This document shows positions 47,915 through 56,478 of a DNA stretch of 64,000 nt, one piece after another. The first letter of the stretch is position 1. Each line of letters starts with the position of its first letter. The position numbers and the translations under genes are program-made. Source of the DNA: Anaerolineales bacterium (lineage in GTDB: Bacteria; Chloroflexota; Anaerolineae; Anaerolineales; DRMV01); contig JALVVL010000022.1 of assembly GCA_027023425.1 (NCBI GenBank), positions 48,210 to 112,209 of the forward strand. The letters run 5' to 3'. The notes under the pieces are model-generated. The model had not been told where the DNA came from. It did not search any database and saw nothing but the letters and a program-made list of their open reading frames with translations.

Positions 47915-49297
47915 ATGTCCACACTCCTCATCCGCAACGCCGAAATTTTAGTGACGATGGACGATGCCCACCGGGAAATTCCCAACGGCGGCATGTTCAT
48001 CCGCGACGGTTTCATTGAACAAGTAGGCCCTACGGCCGAACTGCCTTCTACCGCCGACGAAATCCTTGACCTGAGCGGGCACATCGTGTTGCCCGGCCTG
48101 ATCAACACCCACCACCACTTTTACCAAACCCTGACCCGCGTCATCCCCGCGGCGCAGGATGCCAACCTCTTCCACTGGCTGACTACCCTCTACCCCATTT
48201 GGGCGCGCATCACCCCGCCCGAATTCCGCATTGCCACCAAAACCGCGCTTTCCGAACTGGCGCTTTCGGGCTGCACCACCGCCTTTGACCACTGGTATCT
48301 CTTCCCCAACGGTGCGCGGCTGGATGACGAAATAGAAGCCGCGCAGGAAGTCGGCCTGCGGCTGCACGCTTCGCGCGGCTCCATGAGCCTGGGCGAGAGC
48401 AAAGGCGGCCTGCCGCCCGACAGCGTGGTGGAAGACGAGGATTTCATCCTCAAAGACTCCCAGCGGCTGATTGAGCAATACCACGATCCCAACCCCGGCT
48501 CGTTCCTGCAAATCGTGCTCGCGCCGTGCTCGCCTTTCAGCGTGACTGCCGACCTGATGCGGGAAAGCGCCAAACTGGCGCGCGAATACGGCGTGCGCCT
48601 GCACACCCATCTCGCCGAAACCGAGGACGAGGAAATTTTCTGCATTGAAAAATTCGGCAAAAAGCCCGTGGCCTACATGGAAGAACTGGGCTGGATTGGC
48701 CCCGATGTGTGGTTTGCCCACAGCATCCACGTCAACGATGAGGAAATCCGGCTTTACGCGGAACACGGCGTGGGGGTGGCGCACTGCCCGGCTTCCAACA
48801 TGCGCTTGGGCTCTGGCATTGCGCCGATTTACGAAATGCTGATGGCGGGCGTGCCGGTGGGCTTGGGCGTGGACGGCTCGGCGAGCAACGACGGCTCGCA
48901 CCTGCTGGAGGAAACCCGTCTGGCGATGCTGTTGGCGCGGGTGCGCTCAGGCGTGCTGGGCTTTTCCCGCAGCGGCTCGGGCGCGCCGCCGCTGCTGACC
49001 GCGCGGCAGGCGTTAGAAATGGCAACCCGCGGCGGCGCGCGGGTGCTGGGCCGGGACGACATCGGCCAACTCGCGCCGGGCAAAGCCGCTGACTTCTTCG
49101 CCGTCAATCTCAACCGCTTGGACTATGCCGGCGCGCTGCACGACCCGGTGGCCGCGTTGGTTTTCTGCGCGCCCGTGCGCGCTGATTACACCGTGGTTGG
49201 TGGCAAATTCGTGGTGAAAGAAGGCCAACTCACCACCGTGGACTTGCCAGCGCTGATTGAAGCCCACAATCAAGCCGCCCGCCGCATCGCCGGGTAA
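47915..49297 (+). CDS. Amidohydrolase, 8-oxoguanine deaminase / ATZ-TRZ family-like
   Basis: GLINTHHHFYQTLTRVIPAAQDANLFHWLTTLYPIWA, LHTHLAETEDEE, FAHSIHVNDEEI, GVGVAHCPASNMRLGSGIAP, LGVDGSASNDGSHLLEETR. Confidence 0.9.
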   Translation: MSTLLIRNAEILVTMDDAHREIPNGGMFIRDGFIEQVGPTAELPSTADEILDLSGHIVLPGLINTHHHFYQTLTRVIPAAQDANLFHWLTTLYPIWARITPPEFRIATKTALSELALSGCTTAFDHWYLFPNGARLDDEIEAAQEVGLRLHASRGSMSLGESKGGLPPDSVVEDEDFILKDSQRLIEQYHDPNPGSFLQIVLAPCSPFSVTADLMRESAKLAREYGVRLHTHLAETEDEEIFCIEKFGKKPVAYMEELGWIGPDVWFAHSIHVNDEEIRLYAEHGVGVAHCPASNMRLGSGIAPIYEMLMAGVPVGLGVDGSASNDGSHLLEETRLAMLLARVRSGVLGFSRSGSGAPPLLTARQALEMATRGGARVLGRDDIGQLAPGKAADFFAVNLNRLDYAGALHDPVAALVFCAPVRADYTVVGGKFVVKEGQLTTVDLPALIEAHNQAARRIAG

Positions 49298-49304
49298 AAC
49301 AAAA

Positions 49305-49740
49305 CCACAGATTACGCAGATTGGCACAGAGGTTAACGCCAAGGTCGCCAAGGACACAGAGGACGCCAAGAAAGTAACGCAGAGGCGCAGAGAAAGCAGA
49401 GGCGCAGAGGACGCAAAGAAAAAACCACAGATTACACAGATTAGCACAGATTTTTTCTGCGGAATCTGCGAAATCTGCGGTTTCAACTATCCAATCGGTG
49501 TAAATCTGTGTCAATCGGTGGATGGTAACGCAGAGGCGCAGAGAAACGCAAAGGACGCAAAGAAAAAATTTCTGTGTTTTCCCGCTCTACCCACGACGCA
49601 ACGACCTAATGACTCAACGACCTAACGACCCAATCCCTCAGTACCTCAATTCCTCTCTCTCTTTCTGTGCTCTCTGTAAATTTCTGTGCCTTCTGTGGTT
49701 TTCTTACTCAATCGGTGTAAATCAGTGTCAATCTGTGGAC
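49305..49740. repeat. Modular intergenic repeat block including an 8-nt-period segment
   Basis: accacagattacgcagattggcacag; gccaaggtcgccaagga; cgcagaggcgcagag; acgcaacg-acctaatg-actcaacg-acctaacg-acccaatc at about 49596-49635. Confidence 0.9.
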
Positions 49741-49760
49741 ATTATCACGCGGAGGTCGTC

Positions 49761-51554
49761 ATGGACGCTAAAACTTGGTACCAAACCCGCCAAAAACTCA
49801 TCGCCGTCGCCATGGGGCGCAAGCCCGCGGATTTGGTCATCCGCAACGGCAAGTGGGTGAGCGTGCAGAGCGGCGAAATCATCCCCCACACCGACGTCGC
49901 AGTGGCCGATGGCCGCATTGCCTTTGTGGGCGCTGACGCCTCCCACACCATCGGCGAGCACACCACCGTAGTGGATGCCCAAAGCATGTACTTAGTGCCC
50001 GGCCTGTTAGACGGCCACATGCACGTGGAATCGGGCATGGTCACGGTGACGGAATTCGTGCGTGCCGTCGCCCCCCACGGCACCACGGGTATGTTCGTTG
50101 ACCCCCACGAAATTGCCAACGTCTTCGGCCTAAAGGGCGTGCGCCTGATGGTGGACGAAGCCCGCCAGCAGCCCATCCACGTGTGGGTGCAGGTGCCCTC
50201 GTGCGTACCTTCTGCCCCCGGGCTGGAAACCCCCGGCGGCACCATCACCCCCGAAGACGTCGCCGAAGCCATGCAGTGGGAAGGCATCATCGGCCTCGGC
50301 GAGATGATGAACTTCCCCGGCGTGTTCAACGGCGACGAAAAAATGCTGCGGGAAATGGCCGAAACCGCGGCCGCGGGTAAGGTCATCGGCGGGCACTACG
50401 CCAGCCCCGACCTGGGCCTGCCCTTCCACGGCTATGTGGCCGGCGGCCCCGAAGACGACCACGAAGGCACCCGTCTGGAAGACGCGGTAGCCCGCGTCCG
50501 CCAGGGCATGAAAGCCATGCTGCGCTACGGCTCCGGCTGGCTGGATGTCGCCCCGCAGGTCAAAGCCATCACCGAAATGGGGCTGGATTCCCGCCGCTTC
50601 TTGCTCTGCACCGACGACAGCCACGCCGAAACCTTGGTCAACGAAGGCCACATGGATAGGGTGCTGCGCCACGCAGTCAGCCAGGGGCTGCCGCCGCTGA
50701 CCGCCATCCAGATGATGACCATCAACACTGCCGAGCACTTCGGCCTCAGCCGCGAAATCGGCATGATCGCCCCGGGCCGCTGGGCCGACATCCTGCTGGT
50801 GCCCGACATTGCCGACTTCCACGCCCACAAAGTGTTTGCCAAAGGCCGCCTGATTGCCGAAGACGGCCGCCTGCTGATCCACCTGCCCGCCTACCCTTAC
50901 CCTGAATGGGCGCGCAACTCGGTGCACCTGAAGCGCCCCCTCACCGCGGCGGATTTCCGCCTGCCCGCGCCCAAAGCCAGCGGCACGGTAAAGGCACACG
51001 TCATCGGCATCATTGAGGGGCAGGCGCCCACAAAGCATTTGGTGATGGAAGTGCCCGTCACCGACGGCGAAGTGAAGCCCAATGCCGACCTTGACCTCGC
51101 CAAAGCCGCGGTGGTGGAACGCCACCACGCCACCGGCACGGTGCAGGTGGGCCTGGTGCATGGCTTTGGCTTCCGCGGCAAGTGTGCGGTGGCTTCTACT
51201 GTGGCGCACGACAGCCACCACATGATTGTGGTCGGCACCGACGAGGAAAGCATGGCCGTCGCGGCCAACAAACTCGCCGAAGTGGGCGGCGGGCAGGTGG
51301 TGGTGAAAGACGGCGAAGTCATCGGCTTGGTGGAACTGCCCATCGCGGGGCTGATGTCCACCGAGCGCGCCGAAGTGGTGGCGCAAAAGGCCGCCACCGT
51401 GCTGGCAGGCTTCCGCACCTGCGGCTGCCGCATCAAGAACCCCAACATGCAACTCGCGCTGATGGCGCTGGTCGTCATCCCCGAACTGCGGCTTTCGGAC
51501 AAAGGGCTGGTGGATGTGACCAAATTCGCCTTCGTGCCGGTGTTAGAAGCCTAA
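49761..51554 (+). CDS. ade: Adenine deaminase
   Basis: VPGLLDGHMHVESGMVTVTEFVRAVAPHGTTGMFVDPHEIANVFGLKGV, LCTDDSHAETLVNEGHMD, HDSHHMIVVGTDEESMAVAAN; GGAGG before ATG 49761. Confidence 0.96.
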   Translation: MDAKTWYQTRQKLIAVAMGRKPADLVIRNGKWVSVQSGEIIPHTDVAVADGRIAFVGADASHTIGEHTTVVDAQSMYLVPGLLDGHMHVESGMVTVTEFVRAVAPHGTTGMFVDPHEIANVFGLKGVRLMVDEARQQPIHVWVQVPSCVPSAPGLETPGGTITPEDVAEAMQWEGIIGLGEMMNFPGVFNGDEKMLREMAETAAAGKVIGGHYASPDLGLPFHGYVAGGPEDDHEGTRLEDAVARVRQGMKAMLRYGSGWLDVAPQVKAITEMGLDSRRFLLCTDDSHAETLVNEGHMDRVLRHAVSQGLPPLTAIQMMTINTAEHFGLSREIGMIAPGRWADILLVPDIADFHAHKVFAKGRLIAEDGRLLIHLPAYPYPEWARNSVHLKRPLTAADFRLPAPKASGTVKAHVIGIIEGQAPTKHLVMEVPVTDGEVKPNADLDLAKAAVVERHHATGTVQVGLVHGFGFRGKCAVASTVAHDSHHMIVVGTDEESMAVAANKLAEVGGGQVVVKDGEVIGLVELPIAGLMSTERAEVVAQKAATVLAGFRTCGCRIKNPNMQLALMALVVIPELRLSDKGLVDVTKFAFVPVLEA

Positions 51555-51573
51555 ACTCGCAAACGCCAAAAGC

Positions 51574-51608
51574 AAAAATTGCCCGATGGAATTCCATCGG
51601 GCAATTTT
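51574..51608. terminator. Bidirectional intrinsic terminator
   Basis: AAAATTGCCCGATGGAATTCCATCGGGCAATTTT perfect palindrome between convergent genes. Confidence 0.93.
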
Positions 51609-51633
51609 CATTTACCGCGAAAGGACGATTTCG

Positions 51634-52326
51634 CTACTCAAGCACAAACACATCCCCGGGCTTCAAAACATGAGGCTGAGCCGCGGTTTCGGCCTCAACC
51701 CGCTTAGCCCAAGCGTGGGGGTCTTGCTCAATCAGCGGCCACGTGTTGTAGTGAATGGGAATGACGTGCTTGGGGCTGATGAGTTTGACGGCGCGCAGGG
51801 CATCATCGGGGCCCATCGTAAAGTTGTCACCGATGGGGAGCATGGCAAGGTCAATACCCTCCTCGCCTATCAATTGCATGTCGCCGAACAAACCGGTGTC
51901 CTGAGCGAGGTAAATCTTTTTCCCATCATTGGTGGTAAGCAAAATACCAGCCGGGTTGCCGCCGTAAGAACCATCGGGCAAAGCCGAGCCGTGCAAAGCA
52001 AGGGTAAGTTTCAAATAGCCAAACGGGTGCTTGAAACCGCCGCCAATGTGCTGAGGATGCACTTTCTCAACGCCTTTGGCGCTCAGCCAATTTGTGATTT
52101 CGTAATTGGAAATGATGGGAATATTCAAGCGCTTGGCAATATCAATGGCGTCGCCCACGTGGTCACCGTGGCCGTGGCTCACAACGATGAAATCTGCCGA
52201 AACCTTATCGGCTGTGGTGCTGGCCGCGGGGTTGCCGGTGAAAAAGGGGTCAACCAAAATTTTGTAGCCATCCGCGGTTTCTATGCCGATGGTTGCATGA
52301 CCGTACCAAGTAATTTTGGTAGCCAT
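51634..52326 (-). CDS. UPF0173-type metal-dependent hydrolase (MBL fold)
   Basis: KITWYGHATIGIETADGYKILVDPFFTGNP, VVSHGHGDHVGDAI, AMLPIGDNFTMGPDDALRAVKLISPKHVIPIHYNTWP. Confidence 0.95.
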   Translation of the reverse strand: MATKITWYGHATIGIETADGYKILVDPFFTGNPAASTTADKVSADFIVVSHGHGDHVGDAIDIAKRLNIPIISNYEITNWLSAKGVEKVHPQHIGGGFKHPFGYLKLTLALHGSALPDGSYGGNPAGILLTTNDGKKIYLAQDTGLFGDMQLIGEEGIDLAMLPIGDNFTMGPDDALRAVKLISPKHVIPIHYNTWPLIEQDPHAWAKRVEAETAAQPHVLKPGDVFVLE

Positions 52327-52353
52327 ATCACACCTCCTTGTGAAATTTTGCTA

Positions 52354-52504
52354 GGAGTTACGCAGTTCTCCCGCTCCATGTCACCGCGAGGCGGTCACAG
52401 GCCGCCGAAGCGGTCTCCCCCACCGTGTGGGGGATGGTTTCGCCGCCTATGGCGGCTCGCCATGACATGAAAACGAGCGCTTCTATGAACAACTGCGTAA
52501 GTCC
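52354..52504. mobile_element. MITE-like element, copy 2 (151 bp, TA-flanked)
   Basis: TA|GGAGTTACGCAGTT...AACTGCGTAAGTCC|TA; homologous along its length to 23407-23557. Confidence 0.82.
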
Positions 52505-52614
52505 TATTTGCAACGGAATGAGTGCTTGCCTTTCTTAGTATAGCGCAAATTGGCAAAAAGCAAATGGTAGAGAGAAATTTTTGTGTACGAAAGGTGGCAC
52601 GCAGGGCAAACACC

Positions 52615-53805
52615 CTACACCTTCATGGCCGACACCGCGCCTACCACCAGCGATAAAAGCAAAACAAGCACAAGCAACAACCACGGCGAAAGATTGGACA
52701 ACACTTCTCGCCAGTGCGAAATGCCAAGGGCATCAGCCTGCCAATCGCTTTCCAAATCGCCGAGCGATGCCCCAAACACCTTTTGCACCCCGGCGCGGCA
52801 GTCAACCCCTTGGGCGTAAACGTCAACCAAATTATGCATGGCAATGCGGCCGTAGCGATGGCTTAGATAATCTGTGAAAGAAGCCGATTCAGCATAGGCC
52901 AGCAAAGCCGCACCAGCCTCTTTTGGAAAGCCGCGGCACAAATCCTCCATCGGAATGAGCCGTTTTGCGGCCACAGCGCGTTTCAAAGCCACCGAGTAAT
53001 CCGGCAAAGGGGAAAGTTCATTTAACGAAGCCAGCCCTTCATTCAACCACACCGGCAACGACCGGTAACCGATACCGGCCTGTTGGTAAAGCAGGTAATG
53101 CGCCAACTCATGCGGCACAAGGCGGCGGATTTCGTCTTTATTTCCACCGTTGCGCCCCACTGACACAAACAACGCCCCCAATTCAGGCGAGGCGTGAGCG
53201 GCCACCCAAGGCTCAGTTCCCAAAGCAGACCGAAGGTCGGCGTTGTTGGCATAAATGTAAATGCTCACCTGCTTCGGGGTAGGCGCAAGCCAAATTTCCT
53301 GCGCCCGCATTAGACCATCGTAGGCGGCGTTGAGGGCGGCTTGCGCCACTTCCACCCCGCCACGGTACCAAAACACCCCAAACGGCGGGGCGCTCATCCT
53401 TTCCCAAACGAAGCGGTTATCCTCCAACACGAATGAAAAAGAAGCAGTAGTGTACGAACGCCCATCCCGCGTTTTTACCCTGAACCAGTAGAAAATTTTG
53501 GAAAACGGGGGTAAGTGGTGAAGGCGCAAATCGTGCACAAACACAGCCTCACCCTTATCCGCGTTCCAAGTCATTTCGCCGCTCAGCAACTCGGCAGAAT
53601 GTGCCGGGCGGTAAAGCACGGAGACGGCTTTGACCTCCTGCGCCGGTTTGAAGCGCACCGTAAAGCGAATTTGCTCGCCGAATTTGTAAGTAACGCTCGG
53701 GAATGCTTGGGGCAATTTCTCTTGGGCGCGCGCGGCGGCCGTGGAGACCGCCAGCGCCACCAACCCCACAACAACAAACCACCACAGCCGACGAAAACCG
53801 CGCAT
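52615..53805 (-). CDS. Peptidase MA family-like zinc metallopeptidase, signal peptide and C-terminal TM
   Basis: HELAHYLLYQQAG (HExxH), WLNEGLASLNE; N-terminal signal and C-terminal TM. Confidence 0.85.
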   Translation of the reverse strand: MRGFRRLWWFVVVGLVALAVSTAAARAQEKLPQAFPSVTYKFGEQIRFTVRFKPAQEVKAVSVLYRPAHSAELLSGEMTWNADKGEAVFVHDLRLHHLPPFSKIFYWFRVKTRDGRSYTTASFSFVLEDNRFVWERMSAPPFGVFWYRGGVEVAQAALNAAYDGLMRAQEIWLAPTPKQVSIYIYANNADLRSALGTEPWVAAHASPELGALFVSVGRNGGNKDEIRRLVPHELAHYLLYQQAGIGYRSLPVWLNEGLASLNELSPLPDYSVALKRAVAAKRLIPMEDLCRGFPKEAGAALLAYAESASFTDYLSHRYGRIAMHNLVDVYAQGVDCRAGVQKVFGASLGDLESDWQADALGISHWREVLSNLSPWLLLVLVLLLSLVVGAVSAMKV

Positions 53806-54966
53806 TTACTCCTCGTCATCCTCCCCAAAGAAATCATCGGGCAGCCACGGTAGCATATCGTTCTCTTCCATTTCTTCCAACTCTTCCTCGCTCAATGTGT
53901 GCATCATTTCAGCAAGTTCGTCTTCGCTAAAAGCAAGCAACAAAAACTGAGGATCGCCCAGACCCGCGTTGAAGGTGAAATTGTCAATAGCCTCGCTAAT
54001 CACTTCTCTCTCCTCTTGACTGGCGGCATTGCGCGAAGCCCTCTTGAGTGCGTCTTTCACCCTTTCGCCGCCTGCGCCGATTTCCGAAAGTGCCCAAGCC
54101 GCCATCATCCGCACATCGGCATCCGCATCGCGCAGCAGGTAGAGCAGTTTGGGGACGGCATCCTCAAGGCCGAGCATACCAGCGGCGCGCGCCGCCATAG
54201 AGCGAATTTTAGGGTTCACGTGGTCAAAATACCTCAAAACGGTATCACCCCATTCATCTTCATCCATTGTGTTGCCAATAGCCCGCAAGGCACTTGCCAA
54301 CCATTCGTCATCGGTGCTCTGTAAAGCCTGATGGATAAACTCATCAATGCGCTCACGCTGCTGACTGTAGCCAAGCGTTTCAAGAGCCCTGCGCCGCACA
54401 CGCTCATCCTCGGCCTCGTCCTCCAAAATGCCGAACAATGCGCTTTCAATTTCCTCTAACAAACGCTCGCTCAAGGAATCTACTGCCCCTAAAAACATCT
54501 GATTGCTAAGGGCTGAAACGGCGTTAGCGCGCACTTCGGGATCCGGGTCCGTGGTAGCAATTTCCACGAAGCGCCGCGTCACATCCCTATCATCTTCACC
54601 CCACAAAGTGCTAATGGCATGGAAACGCACTTGCGGGTCGGGGTCGTCCAAAGCAAGTTTGCCGAGTTCGTACAAATTGACGGTAAAGCTCTCATCAGAG
54701 AGGGCAGAGGCGTCTTCCATGATGGCGCGCCTGCGGCGGAGAGGAATGCGCGGCCACACCTCCTGCAACTGCTTGACTTCTTTGGGAGACAACCCGTTCA
54801 AGAGAAACAAATAATTCGGTCCCAAAGGCTTTTGCTCATCAGGTAAAGACTCAAGCAAATCTGCAAAAGTATTTGCCCGCTTTTGCTCAAGCGTCTTCTT
54901 TTCCGCGCGCTTCGCTTTATGCTGCCGCTTTTGGCCTTTATTGCGTTTCTTGTTTTTCTTGCTCAC
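53806..54966 (-). CDS. HEAT-repeat protein
   Basis: Repeated helical motifs DPDPQVRFHAISTLWGE, DPDPEVRANAVSAL, DADADVRMMAAWALSEIG; Lys-rich N-terminus, acidic C-terminus. Confidence 0.88.
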   Translation of the reverse strand: MSKKNKKRNKGQKRQHKAKRAEKKTLEQKRANTFADLLESLPDEQKPLGPNYLFLLNGLSPKEVKQLQEVWPRIPLRRRRAIMEDASALSDESFTVNLYELGKLALDDPDPQVRFHAISTLWGEDDRDVTRRFVEIATTDPDPEVRANAVSALSNQMFLGAVDSLSERLLEEIESALFGILEDEAEDERVRRRALETLGYSQQRERIDEFIHQALQSTDDEWLASALRAIGNTMDEDEWGDTVLRYFDHVNPKIRSMAARAAGMLGLEDAVPKLLYLLRDADADVRMMAAWALSEIGAGGERVKDALKRASRNAASQEEREVISEAIDNFTFNAGLGDPQFLLLAFSEDELAEMMHTLSEEELEEMEENDMLPWLPDDFFGEDDEE

Positions 54967-55019
54967 AGAGCACCTCCAAAGGTAACACTCTTTGAAAAGC
55001 CAACTGCCGATTGAAGTTC

Positions 55020-55216
55020 GTTAGGCGTTGAGTCGTTGAGTCGTTAGGGCGTTGCGTCGTGGGTGGAGCAGAAAAACCACAGAGGACACAGAAATTTTCT
55101 CTTGGCGTCCTTCGTGTCCTTGGCGCCCTTGGCGTTAACCTCTGTGCTAATCTGTGTAATCTGTGGTTTTTTCTTTGCGTCCTCTGCTCCTCTGCTTTCT
55201 CTGCGTCTCTGCGTTA
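55020..55216. repeat. Modular intergenic repeat block with 8-nt-period CGTTGAGT segment
   Basis: cgttaggcgttgagtcgttgagtcgttagggcgttgcgtcg; cttggcgtccttcgtgtccttggcgccc; ctgtgctaatctgtgtaatctgtggt. Confidence 0.88.
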
Positions 55217-55218
55217 AC

Positions 55219-56283
55219 TCAATGCAGCCACTCCCGCAGGTTGACCACCACCAGCAGGCCCAAAAGCAAAACAAAGCCTACAAAATTGATGGCGTTTACC
55301 AAGCGGATGGGGGCACGGCGGCGCACCGCCATCTCTCCCAAGGCAAGCAGCGCCCGCCCACCATCAAGCGCAGGAAGCGGTATCAGGTTGAGCACTCCCA
55401 ACGAAATGGTCAAAATAATGAAGAACGAAAGCGTATTCACCGGAAAACGATCGCCGGAGGCGCGGGCGTTTTGCACGTCAGCCGTGCGGAATTGCCGAAA
55501 TACTTTGTACATCCCCTTATAGCCCAGCAACTGCGGCTTCGGGGTGCTTGGGGAGCGCTTGCGCCGCAAAAGGGTGAACGGCATCTTAGCCACCTGAATT
55601 GTGTCGCCAACCGTGGCGCGCACCCCCATCCATACAGCGGTAAAAATGCCCGCCTTGCGCAGCGTTGGGCCCATTAAAATGCCAATCGCCCCGGTGGGCG
55701 GGGGTGGATTGCGCGGCGTAAGCGCAACTGTTATCACCTTTTCCCCGCGTTTCACACTCAGAGAAATTTTCTCACCCAAGTGAGAATAAATCAAATCGTG
55801 AATTTGGTCGGGGCCTTTCACAGGCTGGCCGTTCACCGCAACAATCAAATCGCCCGGCTTCAGACCAGCCATCTGCGCGGGGGAATTGGGCGCCACCTCA
55901 ATGATGGCTATCTTGCCCAAATCGGGCACACCCTCATGGGCAAAAATCAGAGCATAAAGCACCACAGCCACCAGCAAATTCATCAACGGCCCCGCCAAGG
56001 CCACCAAAAATTGCTTGAACGGCGGGGCAAGCGCCAACGCGTCCACGGTTTCCCCGTTTTCGCCCTCTTTTATGACCTTAGGGCGCACAAACCCGCCCAA
56101 GGGGATGGCGTTTAGCGTGTATTTGGTGCCGCCGGCTTCAAACAAAGTGAGAAGGCGCGGCGGAAACCCAATGCCGAATTCCTCAATCGGAATTCCGAGC
56201 AAGCGCGCCACAATAAAATGCCCAAACTCGTGCAACAAAATCAACAGAGCAAGCGCAACCACAAACAAAACCAAAGTACCCAT
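55219..56283 (-). CDS. rseP: Site-2 protease RseP (M50, PDZ)
   Basis: LLILLHEFGHFIVARLLGIPIEEFGIGFPPRL, PDZ NSPAQMAGLKPGDLIVAVNGQPV, LIPLPALDGGRALLAL; ATG 56283. Confidence 0.95.
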   Translation of the reverse strand: MGTLVLFVVALALLILLHEFGHFIVARLLGIPIEEFGIGFPPRLLTLFEAGGTKYTLNAIPLGGFVRPKVIKEGENGETVDALALAPPFKQFLVALAGPLMNLLVAVVLYALIFAHEGVPDLGKIAIIEVAPNSPAQMAGLKPGDLIVAVNGQPVKGPDQIHDLIYSHLGEKISLSVKRGEKVITVALTPRNPPPPTGAIGILMGPTLRKAGIFTAVWMGVRATVGDTIQVAKMPFTLLRRKRSPSTPKPQLLGYKGMYKVFRQFRTADVQNARASGDRFPVNTLSFFIILTISLGVLNLIPLPALDGGRALLALGEMAVRRRAPIRLVNAINFVGFVLLLGLLVVVNLREWLH

Positions 56284-56432
56284 ACAGTTCCCTCGGTCAG
56301 GAAGGCTGAAAGTCTCAGTCTCCCCCATTATATCGCGTCGGGCTCGGCGAAAATCCTAAAAAACGGCGCAAGTACCTGTCCGTCCCGTAGGCGAAAGAAA
56401 ACTCTTAACCGCGGAGCAAGTGAAGTAAGCGG

Positions 56433-56477
56433 CGGCAGTTAAAACTGCACCTACTGCCTGCGAAGTCGCCCTACAGC
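56433..56477 (+). repeat. Dispersed hairpin repeat, family B (copy 3, 3'-truncated)
   Basis: GGCAGTTAAAACTGCACCTACTGCCTGCGAAGTCGCCCTACAGC. Confidence 0.75.
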
Positions 56478-56478
56478 A

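Noticed and set aside
50130-51452. 440-aa antisense ORF in adenine deaminase
   Set aside because: High-GC shadow ORF opposite a confidently assigned gene; His/Gly/Ala-rich composition without family motifs
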